From NCBI RefSeq assembly GCF_900109115.1, contig NZ_FNYV01000001.1, positions 819,003 to 883,002 on the forward strand: a DNA stretch of 64,000 bases. The letters run 5' to 3'. Made by a program: the position numbers and the translations under genes. The DNA comes from Micromonospora phaseoli (GTDB lineage Bacteria > Actinomycetota > Actinomycetes > Mycobacteriales > Micromonosporaceae). Shown in pieces: positions 26,038 through 33,965 of the stretch. Numbering within the stretch: position 1 is the stretch's first letter; every line of letters starts with the position of its first letter. The notes under the pieces were generated by a model. That model made no database searches. It was not told the DNA's origin and saw nothing but the letters and a program-made list of their open reading frames with translations.

Positions 26038-26927
26038 TGGTTGACCTCTCGGAAGATCTCGGCGAGGGAGGGGCTGACCGGGCGGAACGCGCGGACCGGG
26101 CCGCGCTCCAGCGCCGCACGCAGCACGGGCTGCTCGTCGGCGCCGGGGGCGAGGTCGAAGACGGCGCGGGCGCCGTCGAGGTCCACCAGGGTCACCCCGG
26201 GCTGGTCCCGTAGCCAGCCCGCGTCGCTCTCCACCACCAGCTCGAACCGGGGCATGGTGTACGCCGAGCGCAGCTGCTCCCGGCTGCCGGCGGCCCGGAT
26301 CGCACCGTCCGTGATGATCACCAGGTCGTCGCAGAGCCGCTCGACGACGTCGAGCTGGTGACTGGAGAAGAGCACCGGAGCGCCGGCGGTGGCCCGCTCG
26401 CGAAGCACGGCGACAACCGTGTCGACGGCCAGCGGGTCCAGGCCGGAGAAGGGCTCGTCGAGCACCAGCACCTCCGGCTCGTGCACCAGGGCGGCGGCGA
26501 TCTGGGCGCGCTGCTGGTTGCCCAGCGACAGCGTCTCCAGCAGGTCGTCGCCCCGTTCGGCGAGACCGACCCGCTCCAGCAACGCGTCGGTGCCGCGCCG
26601 GGCGGCCTCCGCGCTCAGCCCGTGCAGCCGGCCCAGGTAGGTCACCTGCTCGCGGACGCTCATCTTCGGATAGAGGCCGCGCTCCTCGGGCATGTAACCG
26701 AAGCGCCGCCGGACCTCCCGGCTCAGCGGCTGACCCTGCCACGTCACCTGGCCGGCGTCCGCGGCGAGCACGCCGAGGATAATGCGCATGGTGGTGGTCT
26801 TGCCGGCGCCGTTACCGCCGACAAAGCCGGTCATCCGGCCGGCCGCCACGTCGAAGGACACGTTCTTGAGCACCTGACGGTCGCCGAAGCTGCGGTCGAC
26901 GCCGTCGAGGCGGAGGACGGTGGTCAC
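26034..26927 (-). CDS. ABC transporter ATP-binding protein (NatA-like)
   Basis: A 297-residue ATPase. Walker A is GGNGAGKTT (about 37-45), with the signature LSLGNQQRAQIA, Walker B VLVLDEPFSGLDP and an H-loop SSHQLDVV. The Q-loop region reads FGYMPEERGLYPKM. The C-terminal extension of about 85 residues is typical of the DUF4162-containing subgroup that pairs with NatB-like permeases. A NarL-type two-component system is encoded immediately upstream on the same strand. Confidence 0.93.
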   Translation of the reverse strand: MTTVLRLDGVDRSFGDRQVLKNVSFDVAAGRMTGFVGGNGAGKTTTMRIILGVLAADAGQVTWQGQPLSREVRRRFGYMPEERGLYPKMSVREQVTYLGRLHGLSAEAARRGTDALLERVGLAERGDDLLETLSLGNQQRAQIAAALVHEPEVLVLDEPFSGLDPLAVDTVVAVLRERATAGAPVLFSSHQLDVVERLCDDLVIITDGAIRAAGSREQLRSAYTMPRFELVVESDAGWLRDQPGVTLVDLDGARAVFDLAPGADEQPVLRAALERGPVRAFRPVSPSLAEIFREVNQ

Positions 26928-27008
26928 GACCTACACGCTAGATCGTTGATCTTTGGTTGGCCTCCGCCCGGCGACGGAAATCCGGGCTCCGCCTCGCGGG
27001 GGAGGCGC

Positions 27009-27698
27009 TCACCCGCTGGGCCGGACCACCCCATGCTCGTACGCGAAGACCACCGCCTGCACCCGGTCGCGCAGCCCCAGCTTGGCCAGCACCCGGCTGA
27101 CGTGCGACTTGACCGTCGCCTCGCCCAGGTGCAGCGCCGCGGCGATCTCGGCGTTGCTGGCACCCCCGGCGATCAGGACCAGGACCTCCCGCTCCCGGGG
27201 CGTGAGATCGCGCAGCGCCGCCTCCGGCGCGAGGCCACCGGTCGCGGCACCCGGCCGGGCGAAGGTGGCGATCACCCGCCGGGTGAGTTCCGGGGCGAGC
27301 AGGCCGTCGCCCCGGGCCACCACCCGGATCGCCTCGATCAGCGTCTCCGGGGTGCCGTTCTTGAGCAGGAAGCCGCTGGCCCCGGCGCGCAGCGCGGCGA
27401 ACAGGTAGTCGTCCCGGTCGAAGGTGGTGAGGATCAGTACGGCCGGCCCGCCCGGCTCGTCCGCGTCGGCGCTGATCCGCCGGGTCGCCGCCAGACCGTC
27501 GACGCCGGGCATCTCCACGTCCATCAGCACCACGTCCGGACGTAGCGCCCGAGCCATGCCGACCGCCCGCTCACCGTCCGCGGCCTCCCCGACCACCTCG
27601 ATGTCGTCCTCGACCTCGAGGATCACCCGGAAGCCGGTGCGTACCAGGTGATGGTCGTCGGCGAGCAGCACCCGGATCGGCCGTGCCGGCCCGCTCAT
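27009..27698 (-). CDS. NarL/LuxR-type response regulator
   Basis: A 229-residue regulator. The receiver has DD at 14-15, phospho-acceptor D60 in VVLMDVEMPG and the conserved Thr/Lys positions in ILTTFDRD and GFLLKNG. The C-terminal LuxR HTH is read from LTPREREVLVLIAGGASNAEIA to KSHVSRVLAKLGLRDRVQ. ATGA overlap with the kinase gene. It probably activates the ABC exporter genes downstream, 80 bp away on the same strand. Confidence 0.94.
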   Translation of the reverse strand: MSGPARPIRVLLADDHHLVRTGFRVILEVEDDIEVVGEAADGERAVGMARALRPDVVLMDVEMPGVDGLAATRRISADADEPGGPAVLILTTFDRDDYLFAALRAGASGFLLKNGTPETLIEAIRVVARGDGLLAPELTRRVIATFARPGAATGGLAPEAALRDLTPREREVLVLIAGGASNAEIAAALHLGEATVKSHVSRVLAKLGLRDRVQAVVFAYEHGVVRPSG

Positions 27699-28987
27699 GC
27701 CAGACGTCCCGCCGCCACCGGCAACGGGAGACGTACCCGGACCCGCCAGCCGCCACCGGTACGCGGACCGACCTCCAGCGCGCCGCCGTGCGTCGCGACC
27801 CGTTCCCGCATGCCGACCAGCCCCAGTCCGTCGGTGTTGGTCGGGCGGGTGGCCCGGCCGTCGTCGGTCACCTCGATCTCGACCTCCTGCGCCAGGTAGC
27901 GGACCCGAACGTCGAGCAGGCTCGCCCCGGTGGCGTGCTTCAACACGTTGGTCACGGCCTCCTGCGCCACCCGGTACGCGGCCTGGGAGACCGACTCGGG
28001 CAGCGGCATCGGCTCGCCGTACACCCCCAGGGTGGCACGCAGCCCGGCCTCGCGGGCCCGGTCCACCACGGCGTCGATCTGGTCTATCCCGGCGGACTGC
28101 GCGGCGCGATCCGGGGCGCCGTCACGGGCGCGTAGCACGCCGAGCATCCGGCGCAGCTCGTCCACGGCCGTGCGGGCGGACTCCTCGATCGAGGCCAACG
28201 CCAGCCGGGCCTTGGCCGGGTCCTTGTCCAGGACCCGGCGGCAGGCCGAGGCCTGCACCCCCATCACCGACACGTGGTGGGCGACCACGTCGTGCAGCTC
28301 ACGGGCGATCCGCACCCGCTCGCCGACCACGGCGTGCTCCCGGGCCTCGGCCTGCGACCGGCGCAGCCGCTCGGCCTGCTGCGCCACCTCGTGCTGCCGG
28401 CGGGCGGCGAGCCACGCCGTCTCGCCGAAGAAGTACGCGAAGCCGAAGAACAGCCCGTTGACCAGCACGCCGTTGACGATCAGGGCCAGCACGGGCGGCA
28501 CCGGCCCGACCGCGTCAGCGAACGCATTCCCGGTGATTTTGCCGTAACTGAGCATGTAGTAGACCCCGAGCCAGATGAACATCACGGCGATCACGCCGAC
28601 CCGTAGCCGGCGGGACATCCGTCGGTCCCGGCCCCAGGCGCCCAGCGTGAATACGGCCGCGAACAGCGCCCAGGAGGAGAGCTGCCACTCGGGTACGGCG
28701 CGGACCTGCGACACGACGAACGCGGCCGACACGGCCAGCGTGGCGGCGGCGGGGAAGCGTCGCCGCCAGATCAACGGCAGCGGTACCGCGACGGTCCAGA
28801 GGACCTGTTCCAGGCCGGACGGCGGCGGTCCCAGGACGAACGCCCCAGTGCTGCGGGCCAGCGTCAGGCTGAACAGCGCCAGTGCCGTCGCCGCCAGCCC
28901 GGCGTAGAGGTCCAGGCGCCGCTGTTCGGCAGTGGGGCCCGGCCGCTGCCACGCGTCAGACGTCTCGATGCTCACGCTGCCGAGCAT
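27695..28987 (-). CDS. NarL-family sensor histidine kinase
   Basis: A 430-residue kinase with about six membrane helices in the first 190 residues, the HisKA_3 dimerisation motif ARELHDVVAHHVSVMGVQA, and an ATPase domain with AYRVAQEAVTNVLKHA and the G-boxes VTDDGR and GLGLVGMRERV. ATG 28987 follows AGGGGGTG at 4-nt spacing and is preferred over an upstream in-frame start. The multi-pass sensor suggests a membrane or cell-envelope signal, as in LiaS/DesK-like kinases. Confidence 0.92.
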   Translation of the reverse strand: MLGSVSIETSDAWQRPGPTAEQRRLDLYAGLAATALALFSLTLARSTGAFVLGPPPSGLEQVLWTVAVPLPLIWRRRFPAAATLAVSAAFVVSQVRAVPEWQLSSWALFAAVFTLGAWGRDRRMSRRLRVGVIAVMFIWLGVYYMLSYGKITGNAFADAVGPVPPVLALIVNGVLVNGLFFGFAYFFGETAWLAARRQHEVAQQAERLRRSQAEAREHAVVGERVRIARELHDVVAHHVSVMGVQASACRRVLDKDPAKARLALASIEESARTAVDELRRMLGVLRARDGAPDRAAQSAGIDQIDAVVDRAREAGLRATLGVYGEPMPLPESVSQAAYRVAQEAVTNVLKHATGASLLDVRVRYLAQEVEIEVTDDGRATRPTNTDGLGLVGMRERVATHGGALEVGPRTGGGWRVRVRLPLPVAAGRLA

Positions 28988-29139
28988 GTCACCCCCTAAA
29001 TCGGCACCGACGCCCCACCGACATCCAGGGCGGCCCATGCTCTGTCGCTGGCCGATGCAACACCCGGCTCAGCGGCTATCGCGTGGGTTGAAGCAGGGCA
29101 AAGAGCACGGTGGATCAGGTCATCGGGCCCCTTGTCGTT

Positions 29140-29159
29140 ACCACCAGTGAACGGGTGGT
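29140..29159 (-). terminator. Short hairpin at the end of the htpX-like gene
   Basis: ACCACC (29140-29145) pairs with GGTGGT (29154-29159), starting at the stop codon of the metalloprotease gene. It is only a 6-bp stem, so this is a weak candidate. Confidence 0.35.
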
Positions 29160-31108
29160 CAGCCGGTGCCGCCGCCGGCCATCGGCGGCAGCGGGCAGTG
29201 CAGCAGACCGCAGATGGTACGCAGCAGCTCGATCTCGGGCACGGTCATCATCCCGTCGTGGCTGATCACCGCGACGGTGGCCGCCACCAGCCGCTCCTTG
29301 TCGGCGGGGCGCAGCCCGTCCAGCACCGGCCAGGCGGTCTCCAGGGCCAGCACGCCGTTCTCCGGGGGCGCGTAGGGCAGGTTCGTGCCGGGCAGCAGCG
29401 TGGCGACTCCGGCCTGGAAGGCCTGTTCGGCGGCGGACCGTTCGGCGTGCCCGACCTGGGCGAGGATGGCCAGCAGGTGGGCCGCGGCCGAGCGGGAGTC
29501 GGTGAGGGTGCGCCGGTCGGGTCGCCAGCGGGAGTCCGGCCGCAGTGACTCCTCCAGCTCGGCCAGCAGCAGCCGGGACAGGCAGTACTCGGAGACGTTG
29601 ATCGCGCCGTCGGCGTGGATCAGCGTGAAGACGGCCGCGAGCAGCGACTCCACCTCCGCGTCCGGGCGGTCGCGCAGGGCCGGGAAGGCCAGTTCGGCCA
29701 GCGGCAGCCGGAGCATCGGGTGCAGCCCGGCCAGCGTCTCCGCCTCCCGTACGGCGGCGTCGGCCAGCTCCCGGCCGTGCCGCTCCGTCAGGGCGGCGTA
29801 CTGCTGCTGGCGGACCGGTGGTTCGGCGCTGAGCAGCAGGCCGAGCAGGAGCGGCCCGGCCGAGTCCCGGCGGCGGGCCCGGTCGAGCAGCGGGTCCGGG
29901 ATCCGGTCGATGATGGCCGCCGCGTGGGTGTACGCGGTCTCGGTCGGTGCGGCCACCCGACCCAGCACCTCGGTCGGCGCGACGCGTACCCGGGTGCCCT
30001 CCACCGGCAACTGCGGCGCGGCCCCGCGATCCTGACCGGCCGCCGGCCCGGCCGGTGCCAGGCCGAGCGCGACGTCCTCCTGCCTACCCGAGGGCGGTGC
30101 GGCCGACCAACGCTGGGCCAGTTGCCGCAGCTCGGCTGGGTCGAAGGACGGCTCCAGCGCCCGGATCCGGTCGGTCAGCGGGGGGTGGGTGGCGAACCAC
30201 GACGTCCGGGCCGCCTCGCCGAAGAGCATGTGCCCCACCTCGTCGCGCTTCGGCGACTTCAGCTCGGACCCGTCGGTCAGGCCGCCGATCTTCTTCAGCG
30301 CCCCGGCGATGCCGCTGGTCTGGCGGGTGTACTGCACGGCCGAGGCGTCAGCGAGGTACTCCCGCTGCCGGGACACCGACGCCTGGATGAGCCGCCCGGC
30401 GAGGACGCCCACGTAACCGGCCACCAGCAGGGCCAGGCCCACCAACGCCAGCGGGGCGGCGCTGCTGCTGTTGTCGCGCGACCGGCCGCCGCCGATGACG
30501 CCGGCACGGGCCAGCCCTCGGCCGATCACGGTCAGGAACAGGATGCCGAACAGCAGGCCCATCAGTCGGATGTTGAGCCGCATGTCGCCGTTGACGACGT
30601 GGCTGAACTCGTGGGCGATGACCCCCTGGAGTTCGTCGCGGTTGAGCCGCTGCAACGCGCCCCGGGTGACCGCGACGGCGGCGTCCGACGTGCTCCAACC
30701 GGCGGCGAAGGCGTTGATCGCCGTCTCCTCCGGCAGGATGTAGACCTCCGGGACGGGTACGCCGGAGGCCAGCGCCATCTCCTCGACGACGTTGCGCAAC
30801 CGGCGCAGCTCTGGGTCGGTGGTGTCTGTCGGCACCGGCACCCCGCCCAGCTCGCGGGCCACCTTCCCACCGCCGCCGCGCAACGCGAGCGTACGCACCA
30901 GGGCGGCCAGCCCGATCGCGGCGACCGTGGCGATGGTGACCATGACGACGAACCCGGCGAGTTGTCCGGGATCGGCGGAGGTGGCGTTGAACGCGAACAC
31001 CGCCGCGAGGTTCACCACCACCACGATGCCGACCACGGCCAGCACGAACAGCAGCACCAGCCGGGTCGACAGCCGGCGCACCTGGCGCTGGCGTTCGAAG
31101 AAGTTCAT
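29159..31108 (-). CDS. HtpX-like M48 membrane metalloprotease with long C-terminal extension
   Basis: A 649-residue protein, more than twice the usual HtpX length. Residues 1-320 form the M48 protease: two N-terminal helices, the zinc site HEFSH at 166-170, two further helices and REYLADASA with the third ligand region. Residues about 330-400 are a Pro/Gly/Ala-rich linker. The last 250 residues are helical, with FTLIHADGAINVSEYCLS and AVISHDGMMTVPEIELL, two acidic repeats recalling TerB-like domains. It lies 10 bp after lemA, the usual lemA-htpX pairing in envelope stress proteolysis. Confidence 0.88.
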   Translation of the reverse strand: MNFFERQRQVRRLSTRLVLLFVLAVVGIVVVVNLAAVFAFNATSADPGQLAGFVVMVTIATVAAIGLAALVRTLALRGGGGKVARELGGVPVPTDTTDPELRRLRNVVEEMALASGVPVPEVYILPEETAINAFAAGWSTSDAAVAVTRGALQRLNRDELQGVIAHEFSHVVNGDMRLNIRLMGLLFGILFLTVIGRGLARAGVIGGGRSRDNSSSAAPLALVGLALLVAGYVGVLAGRLIQASVSRQREYLADASAVQYTRQTSGIAGALKKIGGLTDGSELKSPKRDEVGHMLFGEAARTSWFATHPPLTDRIRALEPSFDPAELRQLAQRWSAAPPSGRQEDVALGLAPAGPAAGQDRGAAPQLPVEGTRVRVAPTEVLGRVAAPTETAYTHAAAIIDRIPDPLLDRARRRDSAGPLLLGLLLSAEPPVRQQQYAALTERHGRELADAAVREAETLAGLHPMLRLPLAELAFPALRDRPDAEVESLLAAVFTLIHADGAINVSEYCLSRLLLAELEESLRPDSRWRPDRRTLTDSRSAAAHLLAILAQVGHAERSAAEQAFQAGVATLLPGTNLPYAPPENGVLALETAWPVLDGLRPADKERLVAATVAVISHDGMMTVPEIELLRTICGLLHCPLPPMAGGGTG

Positions 31109-31118
31109 CGGTACCCGA

Positions 31119-31715
31119 TCAGAACGAGACCTGCGGGGCCTGACGCTGCTGCGGGTCGTCCGGCTGGAACAGCTCCGCCGGCCCGAAGGAGAACATCTTC
31201 GCCACCGCGCTGGACGGGAACACCTCGCGCTTGTTGTTGTAGGCCATCACCGCGTCGTTGTACGCCTGCCGGGCGAAGGCGACCCGGTTCTCCGTCGAGG
31301 TCAGCTCCTCCGACAGCTGCATCATGTTCTGGTTGGCCTTGAGGTCCGGGTACGCCTCGGAGAGTGCGAAGAGCCGGCCCAGGCTGGCGGTGAGCATGTT
31401 CTCCGCGCCGCTGAGCTGCTGCATCGCGGCCGGGTCGCCGGGAGTCGCCGCGGCGGTGGCCTGCGCGTTGACGGCGGCGTTGCGGGCGTTGATCACCGCC
31501 TCCAGCGTCTCCCGCTCGTGCTTGAGGTAGCCCTTGGCGGTCTCGACCAGGTTGGGGATGAGGTCGTGCCGCCGGACGAGCTGCACGTCGATCTGGGCGA
31601 AGGCGTTGCGGAAGGCGTTGCGGGCCCGGACCAGCCCGTTGTAGATCGAGACGCCGAAGCCGAGCACCGCCACGACGATCAACGCCAGACATGCCAATCC
31701 GATGATCAGTTCCAC
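31119..31715 (-). CDS. lemA: LemA family protein
   Basis: A 198-residue protein with one N-terminal helix (ELIIGLACLALIVVAVLGFG) and the long LemA four-helix bundle, including YNGLVRARNAFRNAFAQIDVQL, RRHDLIPNLVETAKGY and LTSTENRVAFARQAYNDAV (conserved throughout the family). GTG 31715 follows GAGGGAG at 6 nt. It is co-transcribed with the M48 protease. The exact function of LemA is unknown; with HtpX it is associated with membrane-protein quality control. Confidence 0.93.
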   Translation of the reverse strand: MELIIGLACLALIVVAVLGFGVSIYNGLVRARNAFRNAFAQIDVQLVRRHDLIPNLVETAKGYLKHERETLEAVINARNAAVNAQATAAATPGDPAAMQQLSGAENMLTASLGRLFALSEAYPDLKANQNMMQLSEELTSTENRVAFARQAYNDAVMAYNNKREVFPSSAVAKMFSFGPAELFQPDDPQQRQAPQVSF

Positions 31716-31869
31716 GGGCGCTCCCTCGGTACGCGTCGGTTCTGCCACTGATCATCGTACGTTCGCTGGTCCAGGGCTACCGCTGCTCGGTGGTGGACCG
31801 CCGTCGAAGGGCATGGACAGACGTCGCGGGCGGGACGCCGGTGCGTCCCGCCCACGCCATCTGCGAGGC

Positions 31870-32814
31870 TCAGCGAGCGGCCCGGTGCGCCTTGACCGCG
31901 CTGTCGACGACGTCCCAGATCGCGATGGCGACGATCACCACGACGCTGATCCGGGTGATCGTGTCGAGGCCGCCCTCGCGCAGCCAGGCGAACTGGCCGA
32001 CGAACTCCGGGTTGAGCAGCCGGTCGTTGATCAGCAGCCAGACCACCGGCACCGCGTACGCCAGGTTGAGTACGGCGTTGACGCCGACCAGCCACCAGGT
32101 CCACCGCCGGGCGCGGTACTTGGCGATCTCCAGCCCGATGCTGGCGACCAGGACGACGAGCAGCAGCGGCAGCCAGAAGGTCCAGAGCGCCGGGTCGAGG
32201 ATCGGCAGACGCCCACCATCCGGCCCGACCACGGACTGGAACTGCTGCCACGGCAGGAAGACGATGAACAGGCCCAGGAAGACGATCGAGGCGCACACGT
32301 CGGTGAGGCTGACATCCCGCTCGACGGGCCCTTCGGGAAGTTGGTCGACGCTCCACTCCGGCAGGTTCAGCGGGGTGCCCAGCCGTTCCATCACCGCGAA
32401 GACGAACGTCACCCAGAAGCCGATCTGCACCGCGACGTTGAACGTCGCGACGACACCGTCGCCGATGGCGCCGGCCGGGTTGTCGACCACGGTGGCCTGA
32501 ATCACGGCCACCAGCACCCCGACGATTGCCGGGACGGTGCTGAGCAGCACGATCAGCAGCCGTTGCCAGGCCAGGTAGTACTGCGGGCCGATGAGCTGGA
32601 GCCGCCGGTCGGTGTATCGGGCCGCCAACTTCGCAGGGTTGCCCAGCTCGGTGAGCACCGCACGTTCGGCCGTCGCGGCGTCGATCCCCTCGGCGGTCCG
32701 GCCGTCGACCATGTCCTCGATCGAGGCACGCAGCTCGGTGGCGATCTCCTCGCGCCGCCCGGTCGGCACGGAGCGCAGCGTCGCGGCGAGGTAGCGGTCG
32801 GTCAGAGAGGTCAC
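31870..32814 (-). CDS. Multi-pass membrane protein with N-terminal HAAS-like segment
   Basis: A 314-residue protein. The first 75 residues (LTDRYLAATLRSVPTGRREEI, then LRASIEDMVDGR and LTELGNPAKLAARY) match the helical HAAS signalling segment that often follows PadR genes. About six membrane helices follow. It overlaps the PadR gene by GTGA, so the PadR protein is presumably its regulator and possibly its partner. No enzyme motif is visible. Confidence 0.82.
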   Translation of the reverse strand: MTSLTDRYLAATLRSVPTGRREEIATELRASIEDMVDGRTAEGIDAATAERAVLTELGNPAKLAARYTDRRLQLIGPQYYLAWQRLLIVLLSTVPAIVGVLVAVIQATVVDNPAGAIGDGVVATFNVAVQIGFWVTFVFAVMERLGTPLNLPEWSVDQLPEGPVERDVSLTDVCASIVFLGLFIVFLPWQQFQSVVGPDGGRLPILDPALWTFWLPLLLVVLVASIGLEIAKYRARRWTWWLVGVNAVLNLAYAVPVVWLLINDRLLNPEFVGQFAWLREGGLDTITRISVVVIVAIAIWDVVDSAVKAHRAAR

Positions 32815-33152
32815 TGGGGGTCTCCTTCGATCATGGTGGCCAGGGAGTGCTGCACCGTGGCCAGGTCGTCGAGCAGCCGGCGCAGCACCTGCTCGCCGGC
32901 GTCGCTGGTGCGGTAGAACTTGCGGGGCCGGCTCTCCTCGGTGTTCCACTCGCTGGTCAGGAGCCCCTGCTCCTCAAGCCGGCGCAGCAGGGGATAGAGG
33001 GTGTTGGCGTCGACCGGGAAGCCGTGTCCGCTGAGCCGTTGCAGCAGCGCGTAGCCGTAGCCGGGTTGGCGCAGGGCGACCAGGCTGGCCATCACCACCG
33101 TGCCCCGGCGTAGCTCCTGGAGGTGTGTCCGTAGGACGTCGTCGCTGACCAT
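32811..33152 (-). CDS. PadR-family transcriptional regulator
   Basis: A 113-residue short-form PadR (PadR-s2) winged-helix protein with the family blocks GTVVMASLVALRQPGYGYALLQ (split here), VDANTLYPLLRRLEEQGLL and RKFYRTSDAGEQVLRRL. It should repress its own operon. Divergent from a TetR gene across 139 bp that contains dyads for both directions. Confidence 0.93.
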   Translation of the reverse strand: MVSDDVLRTHLQELRRGTVVMASLVALRQPGYGYALLQRLSGHGFPVDANTLYPLLRRLEEQGLLTSEWNTEESRPRKFYRTSDAGEQVLRRLLDDLATVQHSLATMIEGDPQ

Positions 33153-33156
33153 GCTT

Positions 33157-33187
33157 CACACCATAGTGTGTATCACACACCATTGTC
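33157..33187 (-). promoter_or_regulatory. GTGTG/CACAC dyad upstream of padR
   Basis: Around 33166-33178 GTGTG and CACAC flank TAT, and ACACCAT occurs twice in direct orientation (33158-33164 and 33177-33183) just upstream of ATG 33152. This AT-richer patch is the probable padR promoter-operator. Confidence 0.45.
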
Positions 33188-33255
33188 CACAGCCCAATAG
33201 TGTTCATTGCCCGACGTCGTGTCGACCGGAGCGTTTCGTGTCACAAAATAAAACT

Positions 33256-33291
33256 TTGCAGAGGCTGCATCTTTAGCTCTACAGTTCTGCC
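33256..33291 (+). promoter_or_regulatory. Promoter with palindrome for a leaderless tetR message
   Basis: TTGCAG (33256-33261) and TACAGT (33280-33285) form a plausible -35/-10 pair with 18-bp spacing; the expected start site falls at or next to GTG 33292. TGCAG-AGG-CTGCA (33257-33269) is a perfect palindrome over the -35 box, a likely operator for the TetR protein itself. Confidence 0.55.
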
Positions 33292-33909
33292 GTGACCAGG
33301 GACGATCCGACACCGCTGGGCCGGCGGGACCGCAAGAAGCGGCAGACCCGCGCCGCGCTCGCCACCGCCGCCCTGCGACTGGTCGCCGAACGCGGACTCG
33401 ACCAGGTGACCGTCGAGGAGATCAGCGAAGCGGCCGACGTCTCCGCGCGCACGTTCTTCAACTACTTCCCGACCAAGGACGACGCCCTGGTCGGCGACCC
33501 CGAGGCCGACCGGGACAGAGCGCTGCGGGCCCTCGCCGCCGTACCCCCGGAACAACCCGCGCTGGAGGCGCTCCGGCGTGCCTTCACCGAGGTCGTCGAC
33601 GAGGTGCAGGGCGACGCCGAGCTGTGGCTGCTGCGGATGCGGGTGGTGGTGCAGCACCCCGTGCTGCTGGCTCGGCTGGTCTCCGGCAACGCGGTCACCG
33701 AACAGGCCCTGGTCTCCGCCGTCGCCGCGCGTACCGGGCTGCCACCCGACGACGCGTACCCCGCTCTCGTCGTGGCGGTCGCCGGCGCAGCCCTGCGTAC
33801 CTCGATGATCCGGTGGGCGACCTGCGACGGCGCCGGCTCCCTGGCCGCGCTGCTCGACGAGGCGTTCGCCGCCGTCGCCGCCGGCCTGCCCGACCCCCGC
33901 ACGAGCTGA
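33292..33909 (+). CDS. TetR-family regulator
   Basis: A 205-residue regulator. The N-terminal HTH (about 15-65) contains TRAALATAALRLVAERG and VTVEEISEAADVSARTFFNYF with the usual KDD after it. The C-terminal ligand domain resembles the TetR_C_11/MftR-like type. It precedes a DHA2 transporter gene by 56 bp in the same direction and probably controls it. GTG 33292 appears to lie at the transcription start. Confidence 0.92.
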   Translation: MTRDDPTPLGRRDRKKRQTRAALATAALRLVAERGLDQVTVEEISEAADVSARTFFNYFPTKDDALVGDPEADRDRALRALAAVPPEQPALEALRRAFTEVVDEVQGDAELWLLRMRVVVQHPVLLARLVSGNAVTEQALVSAVAARTGLPPDDAYPALVVAVAGAALRTSMIRWATCDGAGSLAALLDEAFAAVAAGLPDPRTS

Positions 33910-33965
33910 CCACCCACCCTGGCGCGACCGCGCCGAGGGCAGCACCACGCGTGAGGAAGCGTTTC

